Source: Sporobolomyces roseus (taxonomy: Eukaryota; Basidiomycota; Microbotryomycetes; Sporidiobolales; Sporidiobolaceae). From it: a stretch of DNA of 64,000 nt. How positions within the stretch are numbered: the stretch's first letter is position 1; each line of letters begins with the position of its first letter. The translations under genes were made by a program, and so were the position numbers. The stretch is taken from positions 3,286,001 to 3,350,000 of the forward strand of contig JADILM010000001.1 in assembly GCA_016617785.1 (NCBI GenBank). Reading direction: 5' to 3'. Below the pieces are notes generated by a model. It was not told where the DNA came from. It was given only the letters and a program-made list of their open reading frames with translations, and did not search any database. Below are positions 1 through 11,600 of this stretch, one piece after another.

Positions 1-1109
1 CGTTCACCTGACTCACACCGTAGCAGGAGGCTCTCTGTAGCATCTTCAGTATCTGCTCGATCCGTTTCACCGACCCCTGGTCCGAGTGGTGACGGGCAGG
101 GATTGTATCACGGCTTCTATGCTGGAGATTTCGAAAAGGAGGGCGACGGCAGCTCTGCGAATTTGTCGCTCCCAGCACAGCCCCAAAATATGGAGTTTCA
201 AGTCAATGACACTATCCGTATGATCGAAACTCGCTGCATCAACGGCGGTCAGAGGGCTCGAATTTGGGGTGACTCGATGATGCAGTTCCTTCACGTACAT
301 GAGAGGAGTGTGAACCTTCACGTGGCCAAAGAGAGCCTCGAGACTTTGCGGGTAAGGTTAGGACGTGGTGAATTCCTTGTCGGTTGCAGCCTGTTTTCTG
401 CCTCATCCATTATCAAAGCTCATCTCGTTCGTCTCGCAGCTACTTTTCAATCCTGTATCCGGAATTACCGACAAGATCAATCCTCTATTCAGTCCAATGC
501 GAGTCATCGGTGATGGTTCCACAAAGCGTCGCGTTCTTGACCATACCAATCGACCAGTGAATATTTCCTTTTCTTCACTGGGGTCGCAAATTCTCTAACG
601 TCTTCGATCGCTCAGGAACCCCCGTCTCTCAATCCCATCCTTCCAAGAGACATCGTTGTCAATGCAGGTCTCAAGCACCCTGACAATTTCGGTGAACAAG
701 AATTCGAGGTCTGCGTGCGAACCATCGCTCAGAGATTCGAAGAGCTCCATCGCAAGACCGAAGGACTCGCAGGGGACGGACACAGGTGGGCAGCCGAAAT
801 GATTCGCCTCCGACAAGGTACTGGAAAGATCAACGGAGAACGCAAGCTACTTTGGAATTTGATCGTCTGTGCGGAGAAAGTCAATACTCTCGAACGACTT
901 CCTAGACCCTTCGTAAGCCTTCCTCGACTCTCTTCGGCCCGAGGAAATACTCAATAGATCTCTATTTGTAGGACGTCGTTGTTGGCAACGTTGATCCCCC
1001 AGAGAACGTCGATTCTTCGGCAAGTTCTCCCCTTTCACTGACAGCCTTGCTATCGAGCTCATCCGATATCGAAGATTTCGCAGGACCCCTGCTTCATGCT
1101 TCTACATGA
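1..1109 (+). CDS. 3' part of an unrecognised multi-exon gene, cut by the left edge
   Basis: I do not recognise this protein. A consistent model is exons 24-351, 440-556, 616-912 and 972-1109 (TGA), with bases 1-23 as the tail of an upstream intron (branch-like CTGAC, then GTAG). The three internal introns are 88, 59 and 59 nt, open with GTAAGG, GTGAAT and GTAAGC, and keep the frame. The visible product is about 293 residues if read from base 24: a Ser-rich start, a segment around VNDTIRMIETRCINGG, a helical, charged region (IAQRFEELHRKTEGL) and an acidic Ser/Asp-rich C-terminus. No catalytic motif or membrane segment is visible. The start codon lies outside the window. The matching intron sizes and phase-0 junctions make a real gene more likely than chance, but the function is unknown. 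Confidence 0.5.
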
Positions 1110-1440
1110 TATGTACTCTGTAGACAAGGCCAGTAGGATCGCAAGACGCGAACTTGGCTCGTTCAACGTTGGAAGTAGAGAACAGGTCTCTCGATTCTGA
1201 TGAATCCGCCTGATCCAAATGGCTCCTCTCGTTCTCGCCTGATCATTTCTTGGTTTCGTTCGCCTTTTTAATCCCCTGTCTACTTGACAAACCAAGTCTG
1301 CTAGTCCATTCCCCGTCCCTTTTCTCGCTTCGCAATCTAGTCTGTTCGTTTCTCGTTTCGGCCCGAGCGACGAACAAAATAGCATGCGAGATGAAGTCTT
1401 ACAGTACAACAACACTGGTCTATACTCAATACCTCCGAGG
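1110..1440. other. Intergenic region between two convergent genes
   Basis: This 331-bp gap separates the stop of the left-edge gene (+) from the stop of the scramblase gene (-). It should hold both 3' UTRs. Short open frames on either strand are not supported by splice signals or recognisable protein. I see no RNA gene or repeat. Confidence 0.5.
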
Positions 1441-3212
1441 TCAATCATCTCCATCGAATAGATCGTTCCAACCCCAAGTTCCACCTTCGTCTTCCTGACT
1501 CGGTTCTTGAGCCCAAGGATCCTGCATGACTTCCTCTTCCTGACCCCACTCTCCTCCCGACGAGCCCGATTCATCTTCCTGATTCGGCCATCTCCCTTCT
1601 CGATCTCTCTCTACGTCCTCACTACTCGGTAAGCTCCTCCCGTCATCTCCATATGGTGTACCACTCCCAATCTCTCCCTGTCTCGCTTCCCTCTCGATAC
1701 CAGCAACTTCCCCTCCCAATCCTCCAGCTCCTTCTGCTGCTTCTCCAGCTTCTCCCGCAGCTCCTCCTCCTCCTCCTCCAAACCCTCCCATCGGAATCGG
1801 CAGGGGCATGAAACCTCCCATTCCCATTCCTCCCGCTCCGGAATGTCGAGAGAAGAAATCAAAATCGATTGAAACTGCGGTTGCTAAGAGGGTCGCTCGA
1901 TGATCGAGTGGAATCGAGGGAGTCTCGGCAGGAGACGGGACGAGGGATGTAGAGGTACTCGAGGAAGAGGGTTCGGTTGTCGAAGGTGTGAGGGAAGTGG
2001 ATTGAGTCTTGTTCGTCGAATCGGAGGTGGGTGAAGGTAAGGCTCCTGTAGGTTGAGGCGCTTCGAGTTGAGGATTGAGTTCATCTACTACTCCTTCGAA
2101 TCGGATAACGTATTGACCAACATCGGCGAACAACTCTCTCGCGAATCCAGTAAAGTTTCTGCGAGAAGTTGTACGAATCAGACTCAAGACACCGACTGAT
2201 TTCGGAAATTCAACTCACCGGTTGATCGAAGCGATAACTTTTCCTTGTTCATCCCTAACCGAGAAGTCCCACGCCATGAATCCCGAATCGATGTCACCAA
2301 ACTGAACCATCTCTCCGTCTCTCTTGACGAAAGTCTCATATTTCCTCCTGATCAAATTCCAAACTTGAGCCGCTTCACCAATCACGATTTGTTGATCCTG
2401 ATTCTCGACGTTCCCGCTCTGTTCAACTTGCTCCATCTCTCGTTTCGCTTCTTGCGCTGTCGTCGACACGTCGGAGGATGGAGTCGAAACATAGATTCGA
2501 GAATTGATGAACGTGAATGGTCGGTGAATGTTGAGGAGGACGTTTCCCTCGGGTGAGAGAACGGTCGCTCGGAATGGTCGATGAGTACGAAGAAATTGAC
2601 GCTATGTGGAGTGCGCTGTCAGCTTGGGAATAGGGAGTTTCGAGGGAAAAGCAGCTCACTTTGAGAGTACCTGTGATTCCAACTTCCTCCTCAAGTAAAT
2701 AACCTAGCAAATTGCCTTCAGGTGATAGCAATTGATACTGCCAACATTGATCTAGTCAGCGAGGGGTACAGAGCGAGGAGAGATAGAAGACGGACTCTAT
2801 TGGCCTGTTCAAAACCGAGAAAGATGTTCATAAACTCGATTTGTCTCGCGACGACAATAGCTGGTTGTGACAAGAGTTCCTTGACTTTGATCGACCAATC
2901 TCCCCTGGCCAAATCGAGGACTCCTTGGGAATCATGAGGCACTTGAACTGGAATTCGTGAGATCGGTGGGCCTAGGATCGATAGTTCTGTTGACTCTGGT
3001 GATGGAGGAGGAGAGGGAGGTTGTTCAGTAGCTGTAGACGGGTTTGTTGTCTCTGCTGGAAGTGAAGGGGAGGGAGGATGAATGGATTTAGATGAGGAGG
3101 CAACATGTTTCGTAGGAGGATGACGAGAGCGTGTGAAGCGAGAGGCGGATCTAGAAGGTGTCGCTAGTAGCTGAGTAGGCTTTGGTAAGCACTTGATAGC
3201 TCGATTTAGCAT
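1441..3212 (-). CDS. Phospholipid scramblase family protein, probably mitochondrial (Aim25-like)
   Basis: Exons 3212-2796, 2737-2660, 2601-2219 and 2158-1441 give 531 residues; the introns are 58, 58 and 60 nt. I chose the ATG at 3212 because it yields a basic, Arg/Ser/Leu-rich N-terminus (MLNRAIKCLPKPTQLL...) typical of a mitochondrial presequence; an in-frame ATG further upstream would bury it. The scramblase core runs from about residue 90 to 310, with family signatures NRYQLLSPEGNLLGYLLEEE and LLNIHRPFTFINSRIYV, and the closing segment RATLLATAVSIDFDFFSRHS near residue 410. A Ser/Thr/Pro linker and a Gly-rich, then acidic and Trp-containing, tail lengthen the protein beyond the usual core. 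Family members are membrane-associated lipid scramblases; Aim25 of yeast is mitochondrial. Transport activity is inferred. The gene shares a 95-bp divergent promoter with the Mpo1-like gene. Confidence 0.88.
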
Positions 3213-3307
3213 GTTGAGCGCTTGGAAGAGAGAGAAATCGAACTCTCTCTCTCTCGACTTTGTACACTTCACCTCGAAACCGCTAATACTCGACAAGGAC
3301 AGGGAAG
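3213..3307. promoter_or_regulatory. Compact divergent promoter, scramblase / MPO1-like
   Basis: Only 95 bp separate the two ATG codons, so both transcripts must start within it or inside the coding regions. It contains a run of CTCTCTCTCTCTC-type pyrimidines (about 3240-3257) but no clear TATA box. Co-regulation of the pair is possible but not shown. Confidence 0.5.
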
Positions 3308-4123
3308 ATGGGCAAGTTATTGAATTTAGAGGATCAGTTCACCTTCTACGTGAGTCGCTCCTCTCAATTTCCTTCTCCCCTCCTCCCCTCCCCCGCTCAC
3401 TTTCCGATCTCGTTCAAACAGGCTTCTTACCACACGAATCACACCAATGTATTGATCCACGTACTATGTGTACCCATGATCTTCTTCACTGCCTTAATCC
3501 TCACCCATGGGATTCCAGGAGCTGCTCAATCTCTCGCTTCAATCAACCTCGACCTCCCACTCGGCATTGGCAAAACCACTCTAGATCTCACTTTCCCCTT
3601 CCTATACGCTGCTGCGAATGCTACCTACTTCATCCTTCTCGAACCCATGGCTGGTGTGAGTTCAGACTCTTTGTCTCTTTCGTTGTGCTTCTCGGCTAAT
3701 TCGGTCACCTCTCCCGTTACAGCTTCTCTACGCTCCTATCCTCCTCACTCTCGGTCACCTTTCGAACGTCCTCTATTCAGTCCACCACGACGAAGCGATG
3801 AAGTACGCCGGAATCGCTTTCGCAATGAGTTGGATCGCACAGGTTCGTCAAACAAGTTCCTCCTACGCTATTTGGTACCTACTGACCACTCTCTTTCTCT
3901 CCTTCATCAGTTCGTCGGACACGGTAAATTTGAAGGAAGAGCTCCAGCACTCCTCGACTCTCTTCTACAATCCCTCGTACTCGCCGTCTTCTTCGTTTGG
4001 CTCGAAGTCTTGTTTTTTTTCGGATACAGACCTCAATTGTTCAAGCGTCTACAGAATAGAACGGGGATTGAGGTGACGAAATACAGAAGGGAGAAGGCTT
4101 TGAAAGAGGCGAAGAAGATGTAG
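3308..4123 (+). CDS. MPO1: DUF962 / Mpo1-like membrane protein (2-hydroxy fatty acid dioxygenase family)
   Basis: Exons 3308-3349, 3422-3655, 3723-3842 and 3911-4123 give 202 residues with a perfect frame. The protein carries the family hallmarks: an N-terminal SYHTNHTNVLIHVLCVP block, four or more hydrophobic helices, and the loop FVGHGKFEGRAPALLDSL, followed by a hydrophobic stretch and a basic Lys-rich tail ending KEAKKM (an ER-retrieval-like dilysine pattern). The conserved His residues match the Fe-binding positions reported for yeast Mpo1, which performs alpha-oxidation of 2-hydroxypalmitate in phytosphingosine breakdown at the ER. The length is close to that of the yeast protein. Substrate specificity is inferred from family only. 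Confidence 0.9.
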   Translation: MGKLLNLEDQFTFYVSRSSQFPSPLLPSPAHFPISFKQASYHTNHTNVLIHVLCVPMIFFTALILTHGIPGAAQSLASINLDLPLGIGKTTLDLTFPFLYAAANATYFILLEPMAGVSSDSLSLSLCFSANSVTSPVTASLRSYPPHSRSPFERPLFSPPRRSDEVRRNRFRNELDRTGSSNKFLLRYLVPTDHSLSLLHQFVGHGKFEGRAPALLDSLLQSLVLAVFFVWLEVLFFFGYRPQLFKRLQNRTGIEVTKYRREKALKEAKKM

Positions 4124-4700
4124 TTGGAACGAAGCGGAGAGTTTCTCGTTGGTTGTTGGGCGTGTAATCTGGATCAATCTGTTGTCTTCAATGGAGGGGG
4201 AGAATGCAGTCTCAATCTCATCCGCTTACCCAGGGGGAGATAGGAAGAGAATAGACAACGCTTTATGAGGGAGATTTGGATGATTCCGATGGAGTCTCGC
4301 TCTGACCCATTACCTCGATTACCCTCTTTCAATTGACACGTCTGCTTTCGGTCAGAGACTGAACTTGCTCGACGATGCGTTGAACACCTGCAAAGGAAAC
4401 GCGGTTCTCGAAGCTGTAGGCACCTTTTTTGCGAAGTTTGTTGAGTGACGAATAAAAGTGATGGAACGTGACGAGAGATCTGACTGCGATAACAGCAGTA
4501 CTAAGCTGAACAGCAATGAGGCTGGGATGCTTTATTGGAAGAGGAGAAAAGAGAATAATTCAGGCGCATTGGGCGTGTTTTCAAGTGCGAATTTCGAAGG
4601 GCGCGACGCAAATTGCTTCTCGTTCCTCTTCTCTCTCTCTCCTCTCACAACTTCAAAACTCCTTCAAGACGGAGCAGGTCTCTCATCAACCCCTCCAACT
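4124..4700. other. Intergenic region, MP01-like 3' end to PPS1 5' end
   Basis: This 577-bp gap holds the 3' UTR of the Mpo1-like gene and the promoter and leader of PPS1. An in-frame extension of PPS1 upstream to an ATG at 4458 is open, but it is Ser/Asn-rich and unlike the family, so I treat it as leader. Pyrimidine-rich sequence (about 4615-4700) precedes the chosen PPS1 ATG. Confidence 0.5.
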
Positions 4701-7613
4701 ATGGCCACTCCTATCTCAGTACAACTACACCCTCAAGCTTCCCGTCACGCCTGCGCCCCTTCTTCCTCTTCCTCTTCCGCATCTCCTCCTTCTCCACTCG
4801 CTACTACTCCTTTCTTCCCACAAATCGATACCATCTTCCCTGAACAACAACACAACCACCAACAACAGTACTCTTCGCGTTCTTCTCGAGGAAACTCTTC
4901 CCCTTTGAAGCAGAACGCGACGCTTCAGCACACCGGACTTCAAGTAGATCCAAACGAATACCCACTCTACTCGCTATCTTGTCATGCACCTCAAATTAGA
5001 GTCATCACCGCGAAACAGTACGCAGAATTACATGAACGCGATTCAAAGACAAAGTTGGATGAAAAGGAGTTATTCCCTTGGAGTCATGGCGCGGCAGATG
5101 TAGCAGATTCACCCGCTGCTAGATACTTTGGGTTCCCGAATGGTAAAGCTGCAAAGACACCGAAGTGAGTTTGAACCAGTTTGCTTCTCCTTTTGGGTTC
5201 TCGCTCATCACTCTTTCACACTCGAAACTTAGTTACCGCGGTTTGACGACGATCAAAGCACCTCCTCCACCTACGGCGACTCGATCGAATGGAGGCAGTC
5301 TTTTCCGTCGCAAACTCACTTCTTCCTTCGCTTCCTGGTCAACCTCTTCGACAAGCACCCATTCTTCATCCTCGTCTTCTCACTCGCCTTCTCCTTCTCC
5401 TCCGCCTACCGGACCCGCCTGTCGCATTGTCTCCTCTTTCGACGCTTCACAAATTCTCGAGACCGATCCCTCCTCCTCCATGACAAGGTTCGCGATGCCT
5501 CAACTTTCGGCTCAAGTCAATCTTCGTCACTTCGCTCTCCAAGGTCCAAAGTACGCGACGATCAGCGATGTTGTAGTCTATGGAGAGAATGGGATCGATG
5601 AGAGTGTAGTAGAGACTGCTCGTCAGGTTAGAGAAGCCATGGATTATGAAAGGCAGAAGCGAGGTGGAACAGGACTCGAATACAACGTCTACGTCATTGC
5701 TGGTAAGCGCTCTCTCTCTCTGCACCACTTCGGCAGCGATAAGTGTCTGACTCTCGGGCTTTCATAGAACCTTTCTCGGTCATCGAAGAAAATCACCCAA
5801 AACTCGTTGCTTTGGATTCGAGCGGTTTCTCAAGGAATCGTCTCAACTTCTTCGACCGCGAGAAGGAGGAGATGAGGACTCTCACTGAAGCTTGTGAGAT
5901 TGGAGATAACGTTTGGGTACATCAACTCTTCGCTTCCCTTTTCACCTCAATGCAGAGACTGACTTTCTCCTCGGAATAGTTGGGAAACTCTCAAGACGTT
6001 CCTATCGCTTCGACTCGAACTCGACCACTCTCATCCGACTCGAGCTCAAGCCTGCTCGAAGATGGAAACCCTAGATCCTTCGCTGTCTGCATCGAATCGC
6101 ACGATAGCGCTCCTCTTCATTCTTCCGATTTCCTCGGTCAAGTCGAACACGCCCTCGATACACTCCAACAGCAAGGTCAAGCTTTCGAGGACGTTCGTCG
6201 CCTCGTCCATGGAGAAGAAGTTTACGAACACAAGTCTACGATCCTTCGACCTCAAGTCGACGACATCCTTCACATCGAGGCGCTCTCGAGTCCGATGGCC
6301 CTCGGTAGCACGAGTCGAGCTCGTACCGCCTACGCTCACAAGATTGTCGACCTCGCCTTCTGGATTCGAGATCAAGCTTGTCCTCCTTACCACACGAATC
6401 GACTTCCTCGTCGAGTCCTCCTTCATTGCCCTGACGGTTACACCGAAACGACCCTCCTCGCTCTCACCTTCATCATGGTCAACCGTCGCATTCCCGCTGC
6501 CGAAGCTTACGTCTACCTTCAGCAAGAATGCGAGAAGAGCTTCTTCGTTTACCCCACCGACAAAGAAACTGTCCTCAAACTCGAACAACGCGTCAAAGAC
6601 ATCCTCGCCCGCGAAGATGAGGAGGAGGACCGAGCCATCGAGTGGCAAAACAGTCGTGAGGCAGAGAGCGCTGGAATGGAAAGGAGTGATTCTGGATTCG
6701 TCGATTCGACCGAGGACCCTCTCGCAGCTCAACGCAAATCGACTACTCGACCCATCTCGATTCCTGAACGTACGGAAATGCGTCTCACCTGCCCTTCAAT
6801 CGACCCTTGGTTCTTCGGTCAAACTTTCGAAGGTCACTTCCCAAGTCGTATCCTCCCATTCCTTTACCTCGGCAACCTCAATCACGCCTCGAACGCTCTC
6901 ATGCTCAAACAGATCGGCATCACCCACGTCGTCTCTCTCGGTGAATCAGCACTCCACCCTCCCACTCCTCCTAATTTCTCTTTCAGCAAAACTTTCCGTC
7001 ACGACGCGACTGCGAACGCTCCTCAGAACTCTCTCTGGCTCGAAGAACGTCTCGGAAACATCTCAGTACTCGACCTCAAGAACTTTGCCGACGACGGTAT
7101 CGATTCGATTCAGCCTCACATTGATCAAGCAATCGCTTTCATCGAACAAGCTCGTCGACAAGGAGGAAAAGTCCTCGTTCACTGCAAAGTCGGAGTCAGT
7201 CGTTCAGCTAGTATCGTCATCGCTTACCTCATGAAGGAGATCGGACTCGATCTCGCTTCGGCCTATCTCCTCACGAGGAGTCGTCGCCTCAACATCCTCA
7301 TTCAGGTTAGCTCGTGCTTTCCATACCTTCTCTCAGACTTTGGATACTGACTTGGCTCCGTTCTCCTCCATAGCCCAACTTGCCCTTCATGGCAGCTCTC
7401 CATGCCTTCGAAGCAACGTTACTCGAAGAACAAGATCAAACCTCCGCCTCTTCTCCTCCTTCTCCTCGTTCCGATTACTCGTCTTCCTCCGATTTACACG
7501 ATCGCGATCCTGTCGTCCACCTCGGATTACCCGGTCTCAAACGCAGCAACAGATTAGGATGGAGTTTCCTCTGTTGCGAGATTGCAAGACTCAACGAAAG
7601 GTTCTTGTGCTAA
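4701..7613 (+). CDS. PPS1: Dual-specificity protein phosphatase Pps1
   Basis: Exons 4701-5164, 5233-5702, 5768-5916, 5980-7305 and 7374-7613 give 882 residues, slightly longer than yeast Pps1. The C-terminal half holds a DSP catalytic domain introduced by FPSRILPFLYLGNLNHAS; the signature loop VHCKVGVSRSAS lies near residues 761-772 (nucleophile Cys about 763), with the general acid Asp expected in the preceding LDLKNFADDG loop. The C-terminus GWSFLCCEIARLNERF resembles the end of known Pps1 proteins. N-terminal parts are Ser/Pro-rich, then contain the conserved YGENGIDESVVETARQVREA-type region. Pps1 acts on phospho-Tyr/Ser/Thr proteins and in yeast is linked to cell-cycle and DNA-synthesis control; that role is carried over by family. 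Start ATG at 4701 follows a pyrimidine-rich leader; a longer start at 4458 is possible. Confidence 0.9.
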
Positions 7614-8696
7614 ACCAAAGAGTGAGTTCTCTCACCTTTTCTCTCTCCCTCACTGCACAGAAGCTGACTTCGATGCCACCACTCTCAGCTACTCTAGAAA
7701 TTGCATCTTCTCTGACCGACAAAAAGGAACCACCCTCGTTCTCTCCAACCAGCGTTCCACCTCTCTCTCTCACGCATCCAAGCTTCTCTCCCGCGCTACA
7801 CCCCATTCATATCCTGCTCAACCACACCCAATCAGCCCGCATTCTCGTTCAATCATTTCAAAGTCACTTTAAACGCCTAACCTTTTTTTACCCTCTGCAT
7901 CAAGATTCCCCTTTCAAGTTCCTCTGCATTACTGTACTATTTCGCCTTAGTATCAATCTCTTTTGTTTGTCTGTCTGTCCCTTCTTCAGTACCATATCCG
8001 GGTTGTACGGTTCTCTTTAGTTTTCAGTTTCCTCTCTCTCTTCGTTTCTACAACAGTTTTACCCTGCCCCTTCTCTCTCTGTTTTGCTGTAGCCATAAAC
8101 ACTTTGTCCCTGCTCCTCTCTCTCTCTCTCTCTGCCACACTGATCGCAAATCATAACCGCTTGATCCAATACTGTTTGCTTGCGACGAGTGAAGAGAGAT
8201 TGCTTTTCAAAGCTGTCTTTCAATCGAGATCGTACTTCTGCCTGACACTTTTCGTCATCGTCGTCGTCTTCAAGCAGAGGCTGCAGGGGTGACAAGTAGG
8301 TGCCGTCTGCGGAGAGCAATCGAGGACTTTCCCCTGGAGAGACGCCTCAAGTTTTTTTTCTCGCTTTTTTTTTCTCGCGTCTCGCAAGTGGTCTGGAATG
8401 TCGAGACTAGGACTTTCCGCAAACTTGCAACGAAACTTTTCGCAAATTTTCTCGTCGCTTTCGTTCTGGTCAGGCCCCGTTCCTCAATTTCTCAGCTGTA
8501 TTCATCGGTCCTGAACGGCTCGAGTAACCACAGAATTTCGAGAATTTTCACTTCAACGACTTAGACGAATTCCAAGGGGAGTACGCGACCACTTTTCAAC
8601 TTCCGACCACTTCTCCAGCTCGACTTCACCTCACCGGACCTTCCTCTAGACCACCACAAGCAGCGTGCTGGACGCGCTTCTCTCTCATTTGGCGGC
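7614..8696. other. Long intergenic region, PPS1 3' end and myosin promoter
   Basis: About 1.1 kb without a supportable gene. The + strand is strongly pyrimidine-rich (for example a CT repeat at 8116-8133 and CTTTTTTTTCTCGC-type runs near 8350-8376), as expected for a long leader or promoter of the myosin gene. Short open frames here lack family signatures. No TATA box is obvious near 8697. Confidence 0.5.
8116..8133. repeat. (CT)n microsatellite upstream of the myosin gene
   Basis: A nearly perfect CT dinucleotide run of about 18 bases in the intergenic region. It may be length-variable between strains. No function can be read from the sequence. Confidence 0.7.
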
Positions 8697-11600
8697 ATGA
8701 GTTCGTCTTCACTTCTAGAATCCTACGTGAAGGACGCACGAGTTTGGTTTCCCGACAAGGAGAAAGGTTGGCTATCTGGACATGTATCGACCAGAGCTAT
8801 AGAAGGGGATCAAGTCAAGTTTGGCTTTATCGACGACAATGGAAAGGCGAGTCCTCTATTTCGCTGTTCAAAGGGAGTCGGAGGGGTCTCAGGGGAACGA
8901 GCGGTTGCAAGGAAAGGCAGCGACAGACAGCTCTATTGCGTATGAGGAGCATGGATAGAGCTCCAGGGAGCAGCTACGAGAGCTGAGGGAGGCTAGAGGG
9001 ATGTTGGAGCAGTTCGTGACGGTTAAGGAGTTGAACGGTTCATCCTCCTTCAGAACCGCGTCAAGCGTGGCCAGAACCGCTTGCATACTCTGGACAGGAG
9101 CTCCTCGCGAGGTCTAGAGTTTGCGAAAGCGAATCAGGGAATTCAGCGTGATTCATCGCAACTGATTTATCTTCGGGAAACGGTTCGCTGACTTTGATCT
9201 TTCTTCATACTACTTCCAACGAACACAGGAGTCTCATGTCACAGTTGCTTTATCCGCCCTCGAATCCGCCAATCCCGCAAACCCTCTAGACGTTTTACCT
9301 CCCCTTCGCAACCCTCCTTTACTCGAATCTACAGAAGATCTCACAAACCTTTCCTACCTCAATGAGCCTGCTGGTAAGCCTGATAAACACGTTCTCCGAC
9401 CAGAGCTACTATTGACGGAGCGTTCGAGTGATCACAGTCCTTCACACAATCTTACACCGATATTCCCTTCGTTCGATTTACACCTATTCCGGAATCGTTC
9501 TCGTTGCGGTCAACCCTTTCTCATCTCTATCCGTCTATGACCACTCGATCGTACAAGCTTATTCGGGGAGACGGAAAGGAGACCTCGAGCCCCATTTGTT
9601 CGCTATCGCAGAAGAGGCGTATCGATGCATGATTGGAACTGCTGGAGAACCTGGTGGAAATCAAACGATCATCGTCAGTGGAGAATCTGGAGCAGGAAAG
9701 ACGGTCAGCGCAAAGTACATTATGCGTTACTTTGCAACGGTCGAGGATTCGAGTAGGCCAGGGAAGAAAAAGGTGAGAAGAATGGATTGCATGAGATTCA
9801 CATGCGAACAGTGCTGATGCATCTTTCTTTCTCCCAGACGACTGCGAGTGGTATGAGTGAAGTAGAGGAGCAGATCCTCGCTACGAATCCGATTATGGAA
9901 GCATTCGGTAACGCCAAAACGACGAGGAACGACAACTCTTCACGTTTCGGAAAGTACATTGAGGTGAGGCTCACGGTCATTCGGGCATTGCGGGAGAATG
10001 TAGACTGATGCAGTGAAAGTTCGCAGATCTTGTTCGACGATTCACAAACCATCGTCGGTGCCAGAATCCGAACCTACCTTCTCGAACGATCTCGTCTCGT
10101 CTATCAACCCGAAACTGAACGAAACTACCACATCTTCTACCAACTTCTCGCTGGAGCACCTTCATCAGAACGGAAATCTCTCGGTCTCGATTCGGCTGCC
10201 TCGTTCACTTTCCTCAATCAAGGCGGTCCCAACGCAATCACCATTCCTGGAGTTGACGATGCCGCCGAATTCGCTACGACTCAACGAGCATTGAGTACTG
10301 TTGGAATTACGGTCGAACGCCAATGGCACATCTTCAGGCTTCTTGCCGCTCTTCTCCATCTCGGTAACATGCAAATCAAAGCTACTCGAACGGACGCCCT
10401 CCTCGACGATGAAGATCCATCTCTCATCCTCGCGACTCAGCTCCTCGGTATCGACAAGAGCGAGTTCAAGAAGTGGATTCTCAAGAAACAAATCGTCACC
10501 CGAACGGACAAGATCGTTACCAGTCTCAACGCCGCTCAAGCCAACATCGTCAAAGATTCGGTCGCGAAGCACATCTACGCCAGCTTGTTCGATTGGCTCG
10601 TTTCTGTCACGAACGAAAGTTTGACGAATGAGAAAGTAGAGGGATCTGTCAAGAGTTTCATTGGTGTTCTCGTACGTCTTTCCTATTCCTGCAAGCTTTA
10701 CAACGACTGACCATCTTCGCGCGCACTGTCACAGGATATCTACGGATTCGAACACTTCAAGAAGAACAGTTTTGAACAGTTCTGTATCAACTATGCCAAC
10801 GAAAAACTTCAACAAGAGGTGCGTCTCTCTCGTAAGTGTCCCTGTATTGAATCGAGAAGCTGACATGCGCGATTTTATGTAGTTCAATGCCCACGTCTTC
10901 AAGCTCGAACAGGAGGAATACGTTCGAGAACAGATCGACTGGACTTTCATCGATTTCGCCGACAATCAACCTACTATCGACCTCATCGAGGGCAAGCTCG
11001 GTATACTCTCGCTTCTCGACGAAGAATCACGTATGCCATCAGGCTCAGACGCCAACTTCGTTCAAAAGCTTTACTCGACTGTCGGAACGAAACCCGAGAA
11101 CTCGAAATTCTTCAAGAAACCTCGATTCGGCAACAACGGCTTCACGATCGCCCACTACGCTCTCGATGTCACTTACGAGGCGGAGGGCTTCCTCGAGAAG
11201 AATCGCGACACGGTCCCCGACGAGCATCTCTCTTTACTCGCCGGATCAACGAATTCTTTCCTCAAGGAAGTTCTCGAACGTGCCGACGCTACGAAAGCTG
11301 CCGTTGCTGAAGCTGATGCTGCGAAGGCTGCTGCCGCTCGACCACAGTCAGTCGTTATGGAGAACAAGCGATCGAGTGTCCTCGGAGGACCGAAACCGCT
11401 CGGAGGAGGTCGAATGGGAGGAGGAGGATCGTCTCGCAAGCCTACTCTCGGATCGATCTTCAAGGCATCTCTCATCAGTCTCATGGACACGATCGACTCG
11501 ACCAACGCTCATTACATCCGTTGTATCAAGCCGAACGAAGCGAAAGCTGCGTGGGAATTCGAACCTCCGATGGTCCTTGGACAACTACGAGCTTGCGGTG

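Noticed and set aside
6062..7234. A 390-codon open frame in another frame of the PPS1 fourth exon
   Set aside because: It is Ser/Leu/Thr-rich without any motif, and overlaps the conserved phosphatase domain in full; the long exon and codon bias explain it.
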